Shown: positions 1 through 12,600 of the stretch, piece after piece
How positions within the stretch are numbered: the first letter of the stretch is position 1
Layout of the letters: the number at the start of each line of letters is the position of its first letter
NCBI GenBank assembly: GCA_009746045.1
Contig: RPFO01000189.1
Location: 554,637-589,239 of the forward strand
Length of the DNA stretch: 34,603 nucleotides
Reading direction: 5' to 3'
Origin: Mesostigma viride
Taxonomy: Eukaryota; Streptophyta; Mesostigmatophyceae; Mesostigmatales; Mesostigmataceae
Translations under genes and position numbers: made by a program
The notes under the pieces: generated by a model
Databases searched by the model: none
The model's input: only the letters and a program-made list of their open reading frames with translations
Told to the model about the DNA's origin: nothing

Positions 1-457
1 CATAGGTATCTGATGTATGCCCACCGAGCTGCCCCACACTGTGCAAAGGGCTTGTTGTGAAGTATAAGAACATGAAAATATACTTATCGTACCGTCATGC
101 ATCATCTATAACAGTCTATATTCCCAGTTGCCAAGCGGGAGCTAAAGAATGACAAAGCCCATTCGGACCTTGGTTGTTGCTGTACTAGGCCATTGCCAAA
201 CGTGTAGTTACATTTTATCGCGAAACACCACGTAGTTTCTGGTTTTAACAGCCGCATGTGCTCTGCCTGATCTCAATGGCTTTCGAAACCGTAAATGGAT
301 CCAGAGTCCAGACCTTCAGTTGTGTTTAACCTTCATGCCATTGTGTATAGTTACTAAACCACCCAACGTCGGTGTGTTTGTCTCTAATTGCGTATTCCAT
401 CCCTGTTGGATTTGTGCCTGCTTTCTTTTTTTCCAACTGCCGGGGCACCACCTCCAG

Positions 458-687
458 ATGCCCTGCGGCCCATCATCGCCCCACGGCCTGGTGCGGGCAC
501 CAGCATAAGGCATATGCCGGGCGACCAGCCAGGCCGCATTTTTGTGGGCGCGTCTGAGGTCCTGCATTTTACGGTGATAGCGCCCGGGCTCGGCGCATGC
601 AACCTCACAGCGCCCATTCAGATCGATGGACCGGGGTGGGTGGTCAATGTGGCAGCCGGCGGAAACGGGTCGTTGATTTCATTTGAG
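458..687 (+). CDS. Exon P1: Ig-like or other beta-sandwich ectodomain
   Basis: Pyrimidine tract and CCTCCAG acceptor before 458; donor GAG|GTGAGG after 687. It enters with two bases of a codon and leaves in phase 0. It reads RIFVGASEVLHFTVIAPG and later GNGSLISFE, alternating hydrophobic strands with an Asn-Leu-Thr sequon. The gene must continue upstream of the window, and bases 1-457 then belong to an intron in which I see nothing else. Confidence 0.7.
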
Positions 688-3600
688 GTGAGGTTTTTTC
701 TCCCGCATGCTGTGGTTGCCACCCGCTGAAAGCTTTATGGTAGGTGCCCCAGTTTGCTGCATCACAGCCTACAGTACAAGCTCTTGGCCTGCTGAAACCC
801 TAATCAAGAATCTTATGTGGCTCTTTAGTAAGGGCCATTATTCAAGACGTCCGTATTGCAAATGGCGGCGCTTCCCCAATGCGCCTTTCTAGCCTTTGCT
901 TCGGTCTGCTTCTCTGCCCATCTCTCCCTGAGTCCCTTAATCTTTCCCTCTGTCTCTCCCTCACGCTTTCTCTCTCTCCCTCTCTCTTTTCTCTCTCTAG
1001 CAATGTGTGTACATGCGTCTCATATCTTATGTGTGTATGTCTCTGTCTGTGCCTCTTTCTAGCAGACATGCACAAATGATCCCCAACGTGCCCTCTCCTG
1101 CTCTTTAATCCTCCCCTTATGTACGCATCCATGACAGTGTGTGCGTCTTGGGGGGGGGGGAAGGTGGCAAATGGGGGACAATCAATGGCTGGTTGGTTAT
1201 GCGTACGGCTGTTGCTAGCCTTTCAACTGGAAAACTGATGCCTGCGGCGTCTCATTTGCAAAATGACTACTTCAAGTAGCAAAATGCCTACAGTGAGAAC
1301 TCGTGAAGTAAGGCGCCTTTGACAGTATGCCTATCAACTTTTCCAAGCATGCCATCTTGCTAGCAAGCATCATTTATGTCGATTCATCCCCATGGACAAT
1401 GTACTACTACTACCACGTTGCCAGTCTCGAAGCCAAATGCAAGCAAGAGCTTTCTTAGGTCAGCTCGGCAACTGCTTCCTGTTGTGGTTTCCTAGTGGTT
1501 GCCGTCACTTGCTGAGCTGGCCTGGTGAGTTTTTCCCAGACCATTCGCATATTTTCATGAATTGGTCATTGGTGGTTAATGCTGGTACAGGCCAACAAAT
1601 CATATATGCTGACAGGTCATTGCTCTAGGGTTAGTCGCCAGCTGCCCCCTGCCGCAGCTTTTGTTTCTTATCAGTCAGAGTTTCTGTGGCTTTATTTCAT
1701 TACTTGTTGCCAGCCTCTAGGTAACAGAAGCATTCTGCTGCAGTTGCACTCAATGGCACGAGAGATAAACAAAATTACTGCACCATTCATCGCTAGACCT
1801 TAGAGCGTCCACAAACAAAGAATATATATTTATTTAAAATTATAAATACTTACATCAGAGTGAAGGCACCCAATGAAACATCAACGAAGCCAAAGCTAAC
1901 AAAGAGATACCACGACAAAATAACTACAGCCGGCATGGGACACTCGATGCACACCGCGGAATGGAGTGAAACAGCCAGTAATGATCGTGCTGCGCCGCAA
2001 AGTCATCCCGCGTACGGCAGAGCAAGATGTCAGCCATAGCCCGGGTAAGCTATCGAAAGGCGTTGGCGCCAGTACGACGTCCAGGTCCGCGCCGACCAAG
2101 GGGCCCGCTGGCCCTCCAGGTCCAGGCGGTCCTCCCGGAGCCGGCAGCACTCCTTAAAGAAGTTGGCGGTCAGAATATACCTATATATTTTCACTGACGT
2201 CTCCACTGTAATCTTCTGATCTTCTGATCTTGCAACTGTCACCCTGGTAACATGTGCAACAAGGGCTTCCAGGTCCTGACCGTGCCGGATTCGGCCATGA
2301 TTCTCCACGTTGTGGCAGGCGCCTGCGCGGGTGCAGACAGCCGGCCCAGTCTGGGGTCTGAGCCTTTCCCCATGATCGTGGGTAGGTGGCTGCGTCATCA
2401 CTATTCCACGAATACCCAATTTGTTTTAACCACATAACAAAATTCCAACTAGGGTCCTCATCGAGGAACTAGACGTAAAGACCCTTTGACCTCCATGGTC
2501 TATTATATTACTACTATAAGTAGCACTATATTATTATAGTATTATAGCAGTAGTATTATACTTATGTATCATTAATTAGTATATTAGTACTAGTATATCA
2601 CTATATACGATATTATCATTATATGGGAAGGAAGAAAGCAAGTGAGCAAGTACCGCGTGGGTGCATGTCACGGAGTACTTTGCTAGTCTCATTGTAATGA
2701 CGCGAAAGTTAAATAAAGACGTTATATGCCATATTAAATCACTGTTTTCACGAGTGCTAACGCTGAGGAAGCCTCCGGGTCTGCTGGCATTACTCCCTGC
2801 ATGTTCCCTGTCCGTGATGCCAGACTTTGTCCGGCCCTCGGTGACCGTCACCAGCAGCATCAACGGGGGGCTCCCTCACAAAGGCCTGGCGGTGTTCCGC
2901 ATCCAGTTCAGCGAGCCGGTGTCTGGCTTCTCAAAGGACAGCGTCGAAGTTCGCGGTGGCTACATTACTTGGTATAGCATCATGCTCTTTTAGTATTCGT
3001 TGAAATGTCAGGGTCCATAGCCAAGTCACATGTCAGGGTATGCATGCCTTCGTGGCTCTTGCTGTATATGCAGGCGCTAGAGAAATATCTTCGCAATGGC
3101 TGTCGTTGCAGTTATTATTATAAATAGTGAAGGACCATTTTTGCCACTTGGGCAATTAGGTCCGTCACTGTTTATCCGGCGAGAACCGTGAACTCAACGC
3201 GGAATTGATACTGGCGAGTGGTTCTCGCCGGATAAATAGTGACGGACCTATAATTGTCCAAATGGCAAAAAGGTTCCATCACTATTTATATTAACTGTTG
3301 GCGCTCGCTTTTACTCATCTTGCGCTGGGGTTTGATTTTTTCTTGCTCTGTTTAAAAAAAAAGTCCAAGAATCATTGGAAGTGCAAGAATCATTGGAGCC
3401 CCACACTCGGTCTGCCCCGCTCACATCTAGCTCAGCGCATGCATTATTAGCACTTTTCCTGTTGAACATTTGCTGGCTTGACATTGTGAGTAACCTTGCT
3501 GACATCGGCCCTCCGTATCTTCTTATCTACGAGTACTGTGCAACAAAAAGCTAAGAGTCTTACGTCGGCCCTATCTATCTATTCATAAAATGAGTGGGCG

Positions 3601-6600
3601 GGGAGTGTCCTGTCAGCCCTGTCAGTCCAGCGGTGCATGGGCCGTGGGTATCTCACTTTGGCAACCGCATCGGCTCTTTCACCGTTACTAAGCATGTTCT
3701 GCCACATGCACACACGAGGCACCATTACATTTTTACAAGCCCGCCTGCATAGGCTCATGAGACACTGCCAGCATGTGCCCTACATAGCAAGCTAACATGG
3801 TAACATTCTTGCATGCAACACAGTGGTGTACACCGCCTGCACTACTTGATCAGGAGGCGTTGTTAGGATGGCAAGCTGCCAGGCCCCTTTCCATCCCACA
3901 TCTTTCCTCTGTTGAAAAGACCCCGCTACTTTGGTCTCAGGTCGGCAAATTGTGCTCTATCACCGCCCAATGGAGGCACGCAAATGGAATTTAAACAACT
4001 AATGTGCGGCATATAGCAGCATGCTACAGTATGATAGAACTGAATCAACTAACCTGCTGAAAAAGATGCATGCTATGATAAGAATATAACTGAATCAACT
4101 AACATGGGCCATTCAGCTGCATGCTATGATATCATTAATTGCTATCTCGCCAAGTCGTTACCATGTGCCCTGCTGACATGACGCTCACTCGCGCACGCAG
4201 TCTGGCATCTGTCAACGCATCGGTGGGGACGTATGAGGTGATTGTTCGGACGCTGGGGTCTCATGCCTTTCTGGCGCTGTCTGTGAAGGAAGGGGCCGCC
4301 CTTGACAAGGCCTACAACCCCAGCAGCGCTTCCGGCGTGTATGAGCGGCGCTTGGGTGTGTCCCTCAACTCTGCTTCTGGCCAGCTGTTGGAACTAGGAT
4401 GTGGTCGACGTAGTAGGTCGATACTCCTGGTAGTCCCAGTCGATTAATTATCTGCTTCTTACTTATATACAATATCTACAAATACTTTACAATATACCAC
4501 ACTATTTGATTATTCTACAATATACAATATTTGAGATTAATCAGGTTTCTTAGATGTTATGGCAAACATGCCCCTGCTTGCCCAACAACTGGAATTATGG
4601 TAGCCAAGGATACGATGGTTGGTGTAGAGCATGGCCCATGCATTTTTCCTGCTAGTTACTAGTAAAGGCTCACCCATTATAGCGGTAATTGAGCGTATTC
4701 ATCATCTTATGGCTCTACAGTCCCAGCTGAACTAAAATAGTGTCACTTCCTGTGCTGTCAGTCACGCATATCAGTCAGATCCAGCTACCCTGATGATACA
4801 ATTCCCAGTCTGTGATCCTAATCCTTAATTTCCTGGCTTGTGAAACCTCATGACACTCTCCCAAGCGCGCAGGCTCTTTGTGTGCAGCCTTTGCCTGCCT
4901 TTTGCCTACCTTTGTTCGTCGGTTGATACTTCTGGTTTTAACAATACTATTTTCTGTCATCTATGATCTATGCTGTCACTGTTATGCACGATTGCCTCTC
5001 ATTTGCTTTGAGATATATGGTATTACCCTGGTCGCGCCCTGAACTTGTAACAACAAGAGCCATTGATGGGCATCGGATGCGCCCCCTGAGCTGATACATC
5101 GACCTATTTACAGCTTCAATACCTTCGACATCTATACACCTCTAGATCTTGTAGTAGTATAGCTTTAGTAATGTGCTGCTATTCTAACAGGACACGTACG
5201 GTTTCCCCACCGCCCCCTTCATCCTAGCTCCCACTAGGGCCCCCCAACCTAAGGAATGCCTTGATGCTCAAATTTCTTCCCTGGCATTATGCTACGATGA
5301 GATTTTAGCATTGCTGACATTCGACCGCACTATTTGCGACCGACTGCTGTTCTGTGCCTTTGACTTCCCTATGTACCACTATGTTCAGGCTGGTTGGTAC
5401 CATCGAAAGTGGCAAATGCTTTCCTACAAATGCTTCTCGTGGCGATCATCCTGGTAACCCTGGCCAGGGGGGGAGCTGGTCAGGGGAGGCTGGTGGTGCG
5501 TGCAATGCTTTTTTCTCCGGTAACTAGACAGCCACTGGGTACAATATCTACGTACTAATAGGACTAAAACGGTGGCACGTGTTCTCCATCAGCCATTGAA
5601 TGGCCTGTACATTCAAGGGACACAAAATTTTCCTTTAGCTTGGGGTTAGGGTGGAAATCCTTGGGACCTTGGCTGGATGACATCCAAGTGAAAAAAAATG
5701 CGTGGGTCCATGAGCACAGGCAGCACCACGGCGGAGTTAAGTGCATCACCCGTCTGAGTCTGAGGCTGACTCAATTGAAGAAGACATGGTCAAATTGCTG
5801 TTTTGCTTTACTGGCCTTGTATCACCTGAACAAGGGGCGCTGGGCTACATAATGAGCTTTCGCCTGCGCTGGATGCCACTTCCCGCCACTTGGTCTTGCC
5901 GCATTTTCTGTCCTGCTGCTCGTCTTGCTGCTTGACCCATGCTGTACCACGTGTGCCCACTGCATGCCGCGTTGTTTGCTCATCGGTGCACGCGTTGGGC
6001 CGTGCCATACGTGCAGGCATTCATCGGGCACCTACAGTTCTTCCAGGTGAGTGCCGGCCTTATGTGCAGTACTTAGCCGTTGGTTTGTGCTGTCGAGGCC
6101 TCATGGGGGGGCCTGGGGGGGGGGGGGCGGGAAGAGATGGGGCATTATGGGGAGAGAAGGCATCGCATGGCGTCAAGGAACCACACAAATATAGGGAAGG
6201 TTGCATGCCGTCCTCCTTTTGCCTCCTTGCACGTAGCTAGCTGCCAAAGTGTGCAGGAACGTTGAACTAAGGAGTGCCCAGTTTAGGTCGCCGCAGACTT
6301 ATCTAGCTAAGTATGTATAGGAACCTGCGTTATGCGACAGGTTGTTGAGCGCGAGCCTTCGTGGGGAGCACGAAAGTAACAAGACTGAGGCTATAAATCT
6401 GACTTCCTATGGCCCGGCTTCGACTCTTTCTGACCTGCATCCTCAGCATACACGTGCAGCATGTACGTGCATCTGGCGGCGCACCTGATGCTAGTATCTA
6501 CGACCTTCGTTTCCGGTCCGTAATCATGGCCCCTATACTGGTGCTGTCGTTCAGTGTAATTTATGCATCCCGGTTCCTTGGAACGTTTGCTGCTGACATT

Positions 6601-9600
6601 CATGCTATGTATAACCCACGCTGCGCTGCTCCCTGTAACTTGGACCGCTTGTCACAGTGGCTCAATTGTCTCGCTGCTCACTGTATCTATATTGCTGTTA
6701 ACGATAACCTGCCCCGCAGATGATGAGTCGTCTGGACATCCCGCTGGACAGCCCCGTGCGGCAAGCGCTAGACGGCCTCGCGTGGGTCAACCACGCATGG
6801 CCCCAGCCCATGTTTGGCCTGGGGGGTGCACCTGAGGACACTACATATCACGCATATGGAAGTAGCCCGCCGGACCTTTTCTTCCCGTCCAACGGCAGCT
6901 GTCGCCAGCCGCCAGATTCCTTGGGTGTGGATGCCAGCATTCACGACTTGGACCGGAGGAGGCTGGGGGATGGCTCTTCCCCCATCACGCTCGCCCAACT
7001 CAACAACCTTGTGCAAGTGCGTGCATGCGACAATAAGGGAGCCAGTCTAAGTTGTCTAATAGTAGGGCTCAAGGGGGTTCTAAGAAGCTTCAAGGTTTGC
7101 CTTGTGCAGGTATGCGCTTGCATAACTGCACGGGGCTGTTTTTTGAGGGAGGTCAGCTGCAGGAATCAAGGGGTAGCATGGGCACCAAACAGATAAACCC
7201 TTGTTGCCTAAAGTTTTCGCATCAGCTGGGAATTTAAAATCTGATGCTATCATGCTGGGTATGCATGCCTGCATACTGGCTCAGCTGAGAGAAACTCCCT
7301 GCATTCCTACAGTGCCGATCCCTTTGGTTCTTACCATGCTTATCAGGACCACTATGGATATTGACTATAGCCTATCTGCATGTGGTCATGGCTAAGAAAA
7401 CAGGCCTGTCTTGGTGGCACCTGGCTATGGTTATGCCTACTATCAGACGATGCCTATTTCACTGCCTAATTACTACTTTCGTGCATAACCTTTGTGCCTA
7501 TCTATTGTCGTGCTTATGAGACTGCGCCTACCGTACCACCCGATTGTATGTGTCAGAATGCCGGTCACAATGCCTGTCATTGTGCCTATCATCATGCCCA
7601 TCATGATGCCAGTCGCCATGCTAGTCTTTTCGCATATCACTGTGCCTGTCAAGGCTTCTTTATTGTGCCTACAGCAGTGCCTCAAATGTCAGCAGTGCAG
7701 ACGGTTTCCCATGTGCCCGGTGCCATTTCTTCCTAACTCTGCACCGTGCATGTCACACGTGGGGGCAACACAGTCTGGCCCGCCCGCACGCTCTGCTTCC
7801 TGCTGCGACTGTGTGCCACCGTCAAACCATCCGCACAAGGTTTCGTGCTCAAAAGTGCAAACGCTTACATGCTACTCAATACAGTTAATGGGATGATTTG
7901 GCACAGAGGTGATTAGGGTATCCATATTACTAATCAAGAGTTTAAGGAAATTTTGGGGTGCGACTCTCAGCCCCGTTCCTCATGGCTTCTTATACAGACA
8001 CTACATAACCTTCCTACCTGTTTTGAAACTACTACACTATACTTAAATATATGGCAGGGATTATGTTAATCTATGAGATGGCCCCTGCTGCTTTGTGTAG
8101 GTCAATGTGGGGATTGCTTGTGGCCTGCATTATAAGTGGACATAAAGAGTTTCCTTTCTCCTCTTCTGGTCTATCACCCTCCTGCTAGTGATTTCCTGCC
8201 ATCTCCTTATACACTGCATACTTAGTCCTGTTATCCTGCTCAGTGCTTGTTGGCTCTTTATTGTCATGCCTAGGCAAGTAGGCATCCCCACTGCTTGTGC
8301 CCTAAGGTGCCATCGCAGGCCATGCATGCCAGCTGTCACATGCTGTCACATCCTCAGCCCTGCTCCCTTCGGCGGCTTGCTGGGTGCGTATATCATGGCC
8401 AACGGTTGCTTACAGGAGGCACACCCACCGTTGCCAGCTTTTCACCAAGCCGTTGATGACCACGTGGTGCACCCGAGGAGGTGGGTGTTTCTATGGTACT
8501 GCTTCCTGTCACCAGTCACATAGATAGCCTTCAAATTTGTGTGAGCTCGCGACACTTTGCCTGTATGGATTTTGGAGGACCCCTCTGAATGGTGTATACG
8601 TACGTGCTAGAGTCCCCCTGCGTTGCGTGGGGAGGTCTGTCTAAGAATAGCTATCGTTGTTTCCTTCATCCATGGTACAGAGATCTGGGAATGCATCGTT
8701 TTCACACCGCGGCCACGCACATACATGTTGACATGGTCAGGCATGCTATTGTCCAATGAACCAACTTCCATTCAAATCACGACAACCAGTCCTTATACTG
8801 CTAAGTTACTTTAAGTTATGCAGTGTTGTTCATGCTGGCGCTTGCAATGAATGTGAGACGGTGCAGGCAACCGACGTAGCAATGCTTGGCCTGCACGCCA
8901 AGGAGTGCTGTAGTACAGCAACGACACATTGAAATGACCTTGCTGAGCTCAGGCCAATGATATGCTGCAATGCCATAGTGCAAGCTCACGCCCTTACTCA
9001 AGAGTGTAGTAGTAGAGTTAGCGTCGACCCTACCCTAGACTTTATATACTGCGTGCAGGGCTCCCAAATGGGGGCATTCAGATTCCGCTGGTTGGCAGGA
9101 AAATGGTTGGTGCGCTTTTGGCTCACTTGCACGGGAACGGTGCATTTCTGGGGGGTGCCAAACAAAATTGCACCACTGGGAAAAATCAAATAAATTTATG
9201 TTGCATCTGCTTGTTCCTACCCTGTGTCGCATCCGTGTAACACCCTTTTTATGGCTCACAGTCACATCGAGGGATTCATAACAACTTGTGCTAATCGATG
9301 ACCCGATCGGTGCTAATCTAAAATAGTCTATGCTCATCAATAATAGTTCTCTGTGCTAGTTGATGCTAATCGGTGGTATTACTTGAAAAGGTGATTTGGG
9401 CTATGTGCTGATTTGGGTCTGTGACCAATTCAGTGGGCGGAAGCTCGACAGAGATTGGCAGTCGAGTATTTTCTGCTGCGGCTGATGCGCATGACAACGC
9501 GTCGGTACTTGTGTGCATTTTGACTACTTTCGGTGGTATTGCTTGAGTCTAATTCTGGGTACTTTCGGCCGCTGCGCCAACAGCGTGGTCTGTGTGTCTT

Positions 9601-12600
9601 GTGGTTGAGCTCATTTGTTGTGTTCATGATCCACAAAGGCAGCCGTCACTACACTCTGGGGCGCAATCGCCTCGTTGAGAGAGCACACCTACGGGCCTAA
9701 TTAAGGGCTGCCTATCTGAGCATAATACCCATTACCATTACCAACTGAGGAATTCACCAACTCTGTAAACTTGTAATTTATGCCTTTCTCTTAAAAACCA
9801 CCGCTTCTCTATTATTGCCGCGTACAGCGCGGCTTGGTGGTCGTTTTGGGGCCATGACTGAATTATGACAAGAATTATGACGTGCACTGTTGCTTGGAAT
9901 ATGATGTGGCATTGTGCAGCCAAGCCGATTTTTGGTCTATCGTATTGCTGTGTTTGTGCCTGCTGGCGGCGTGCCTGGCGCTGCGGGCCTTCTGTGTGGT
10001 CGCCTGGCGAGTCATCAACTGGGTGCGCCCGAGGTGGTGGTGTGAGGCCCTGCCAGCCATCCTCCGGTTCCCTCGCCTGGAGCTGCTGGTGCTAATGCTG
10101 ACGTATCCAGCCATGGCGCACGCGTGCATGTTCTATGCCACATGTGAGTGCCTCTCTTTTATGTGTGCGTGGATACGCCACGTAGGAGTGCTTTTTGTGT
10201 GGTTTGATATGCCGCTGATGTGGGTACCGGCCTTTCCTTGTGCTTGGAAACGCCAACCACGTGGTTAGCTACTAGCTTTCTGCATCAGCGTGGCCGTGGC
10301 AGCACCTGCGTTCTATGTCTGCTTGTGTCATGGGCTCACGGTTTCTGGCTGCTTTCTTGGGGTCAGGGGCGTCTGCACGCAGGTCGCAGGATGCCCATGC
10401 CTTTTGCTTGATCCCTGCTCCGCCTCCGTGGCTGGCCCATTTGCACCACTGAGGATGGAATGCAACTCTGCAATGGAGGGATGTCCATGCAAACACGCCT
10501 AGTTTTAGGTTGGTTATTAGTACTAGCATTAATAACTGGTGTTGGGTGCTCCTACTAGCAAGTTGGTTGCAAAGCTGTGTGTACCAAGACCGGTTCTGAT
10601 AAAGACCATTTTCGAAGACTCTGTAACATCTCGATACAATTAGTTGTTGGGAGCAAAATGATCAGTATTTTTGGTTCTCATTACGTTCGTGCCTTTGTTT
10701 TGGGAACCCATGCAGGCATGGCACTAATCCAGCTGGAAGTGCGCTTACACTGCCCACCTCGACACTTGAGAATGCTGGCGTTCAAGCCTAATAATGTGCA
10801 TGTGCTTGATTGCTACAAACTGCCAATTATTAAAGGTCAATCATGCATGACCGGCCGTAGCTCCACCACTCATTTTTGTATCTATCTGTCCCTGTTGTTT
10901 TATATGTAGTCTCCTATGCAAGGCAAATAAAAGCAACAAAGCAACTATAAGGCTGTGCATGATACTGGCCATCATGCCAACGCACGCGTTGCTTTCCCCT
11001 TACCTTTCCGAACACCTTAAATGCCCTAAGCTCTATACTAACTCAAGTTCGAATGGCGTTTGCATTGCCTTGGCCTGCGTGTTACTGACGGCTCGGTGCA
11101 GCTGGATTCCAATGGGGTGCGCTTGTGGGAGCATGCGTGGGAGCCTCCTATCCCCTCGCATTCGTGGCTTTCGCGGTGTATTTCCTCTTCGCCAAAATCC
11201 TCTGGGTACGCAAATTGCGCGCTTCATGCGTGTGGCTGGGCATGACAAGTTGGTATCATAACACCCTGGCATGCTTACACACTGTTGGCTTTCGCTGCAG
11301 AACGACTAGTGGCAGTCGCTGGCATGACGTCTTGCCCATGGCTTAATCTGGCACCCGACACCCTGATTGCATGTCTTCTGCTTTGTCGGCGCAAAACCAT
11401 GAATGCCGGTTTTGGGCGTAGCGGATCTACCTGGCATCTTACATGCTACTGCTCATTTGATATATGCCTGCGGCCTGGCCTTCTCGCTGCAGAACCAGGA
11501 GTGCCAGTTTCGGGCGGAGCGGATTTACCTGGTGGACGGCAGCGGCCAATTCAGTGAAGACAGTGGCTCCTCGCGGGCTTCTAGCCACATGAATGACGAC
11601 AGCAGTGGCAGCGCCCAGAGACAGCTGGAAGGAGGCAAGCGGCCGTTTCTGATGGAGGCGTCATGGACGGACCGCAACACAGCCCGCGGCAGGGACTATG
11701 TGTTGCAGTAAGTAATGGCTGAGTATTGGCTTTTCAGCATTCCGGCTTCCGCCATACGTTTGAGTTTATGTGCCACACCAGGTGACACGTGTTTTTTCTG
11801 GATTGCATGCTGCAATGTTTCATGGATCTTTTGAACTTCTTGTTGCAGTTGAAAGGAAGCCCTGGTATGTCCGCTTTGGCTCTGTTACTGCAACTGTCAT
11901 TGGAAGGCAGAGTCCCTGCCCGTATGTGTACTCGTATTCTCTAAAACACACCGGGTGTGCATGGGTGTATGAGGGCCTGCTTCTTTTGCTGAGACTTCTG
12001 TAGGTGAACTTGAGGCCGGTAGGCAGGGCTTCGTCGGTTTATGTAACTTGGGCTTGGGCTATTCTGTATATTAGATTCTCTCTTCTTGCTCCAAGCCCTG
12101 AATTGCGCGCTCAAGTTTTTCGCTTGTACCGTTTAACCTTGCATTGTGTTTGCAACATGCTCGGTGGTCTTTCCCCTTCCTTTCCTCGCGCTCTTGTCCG
12201 CAGGTACGGGCTGCTGTTTGAAGGTGAGGCCCATGTGTATATGCTCAATAGCGTAGTAGTACAAAAGTAGTATCTTACTAATTCCTTCATTAGGTGAGGC
12301 CCATGTGTATATGCTCAATAGCGTAGTAGTACAAAAGTAGTATCTTACTAATTCCTTCATTGTCTGCTGACAGTGCCACCGAAAAGTTGCTAGGAGTTCA
12401 TGGTTCACAATAAATATTACTCTCCGTGGAAACGTATTCATCGGGCTGAAGTCTCATAGCCATGACGGTATGCAATTATGTGAGTGGTGAAGCTTTAATA
12501 GCTACTATCTTGCCTGCCGATACCACAACCTAGTTGCTGGGAAAAAGCTGGATCAGACTGGGGCAGCCAGGCTTTAGAAGTTGTACTAACACGAGTACCT

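Larger units (their letters stand above)
2972..4200 (+). other. Intron between P3 and P4
   Basis: It contains the foldback MITE at 3120-3289 and a degenerate direct repeat at 4016-4140. No other coding signal fits. Confidence 0.5.

Noticed and set aside
2030-2419. 129-codon minus-strand frame as a host gene
   Set aside because: Its C-terminal part is the LINE ORF2 tail; the rest overlaps exon P2 on the other strand.
6720-6722. ATGATG as a start of a separate gene
   Set aside because: It sits directly after a good acceptor and the frame continues from P6; no upstream stop is needed for a start.
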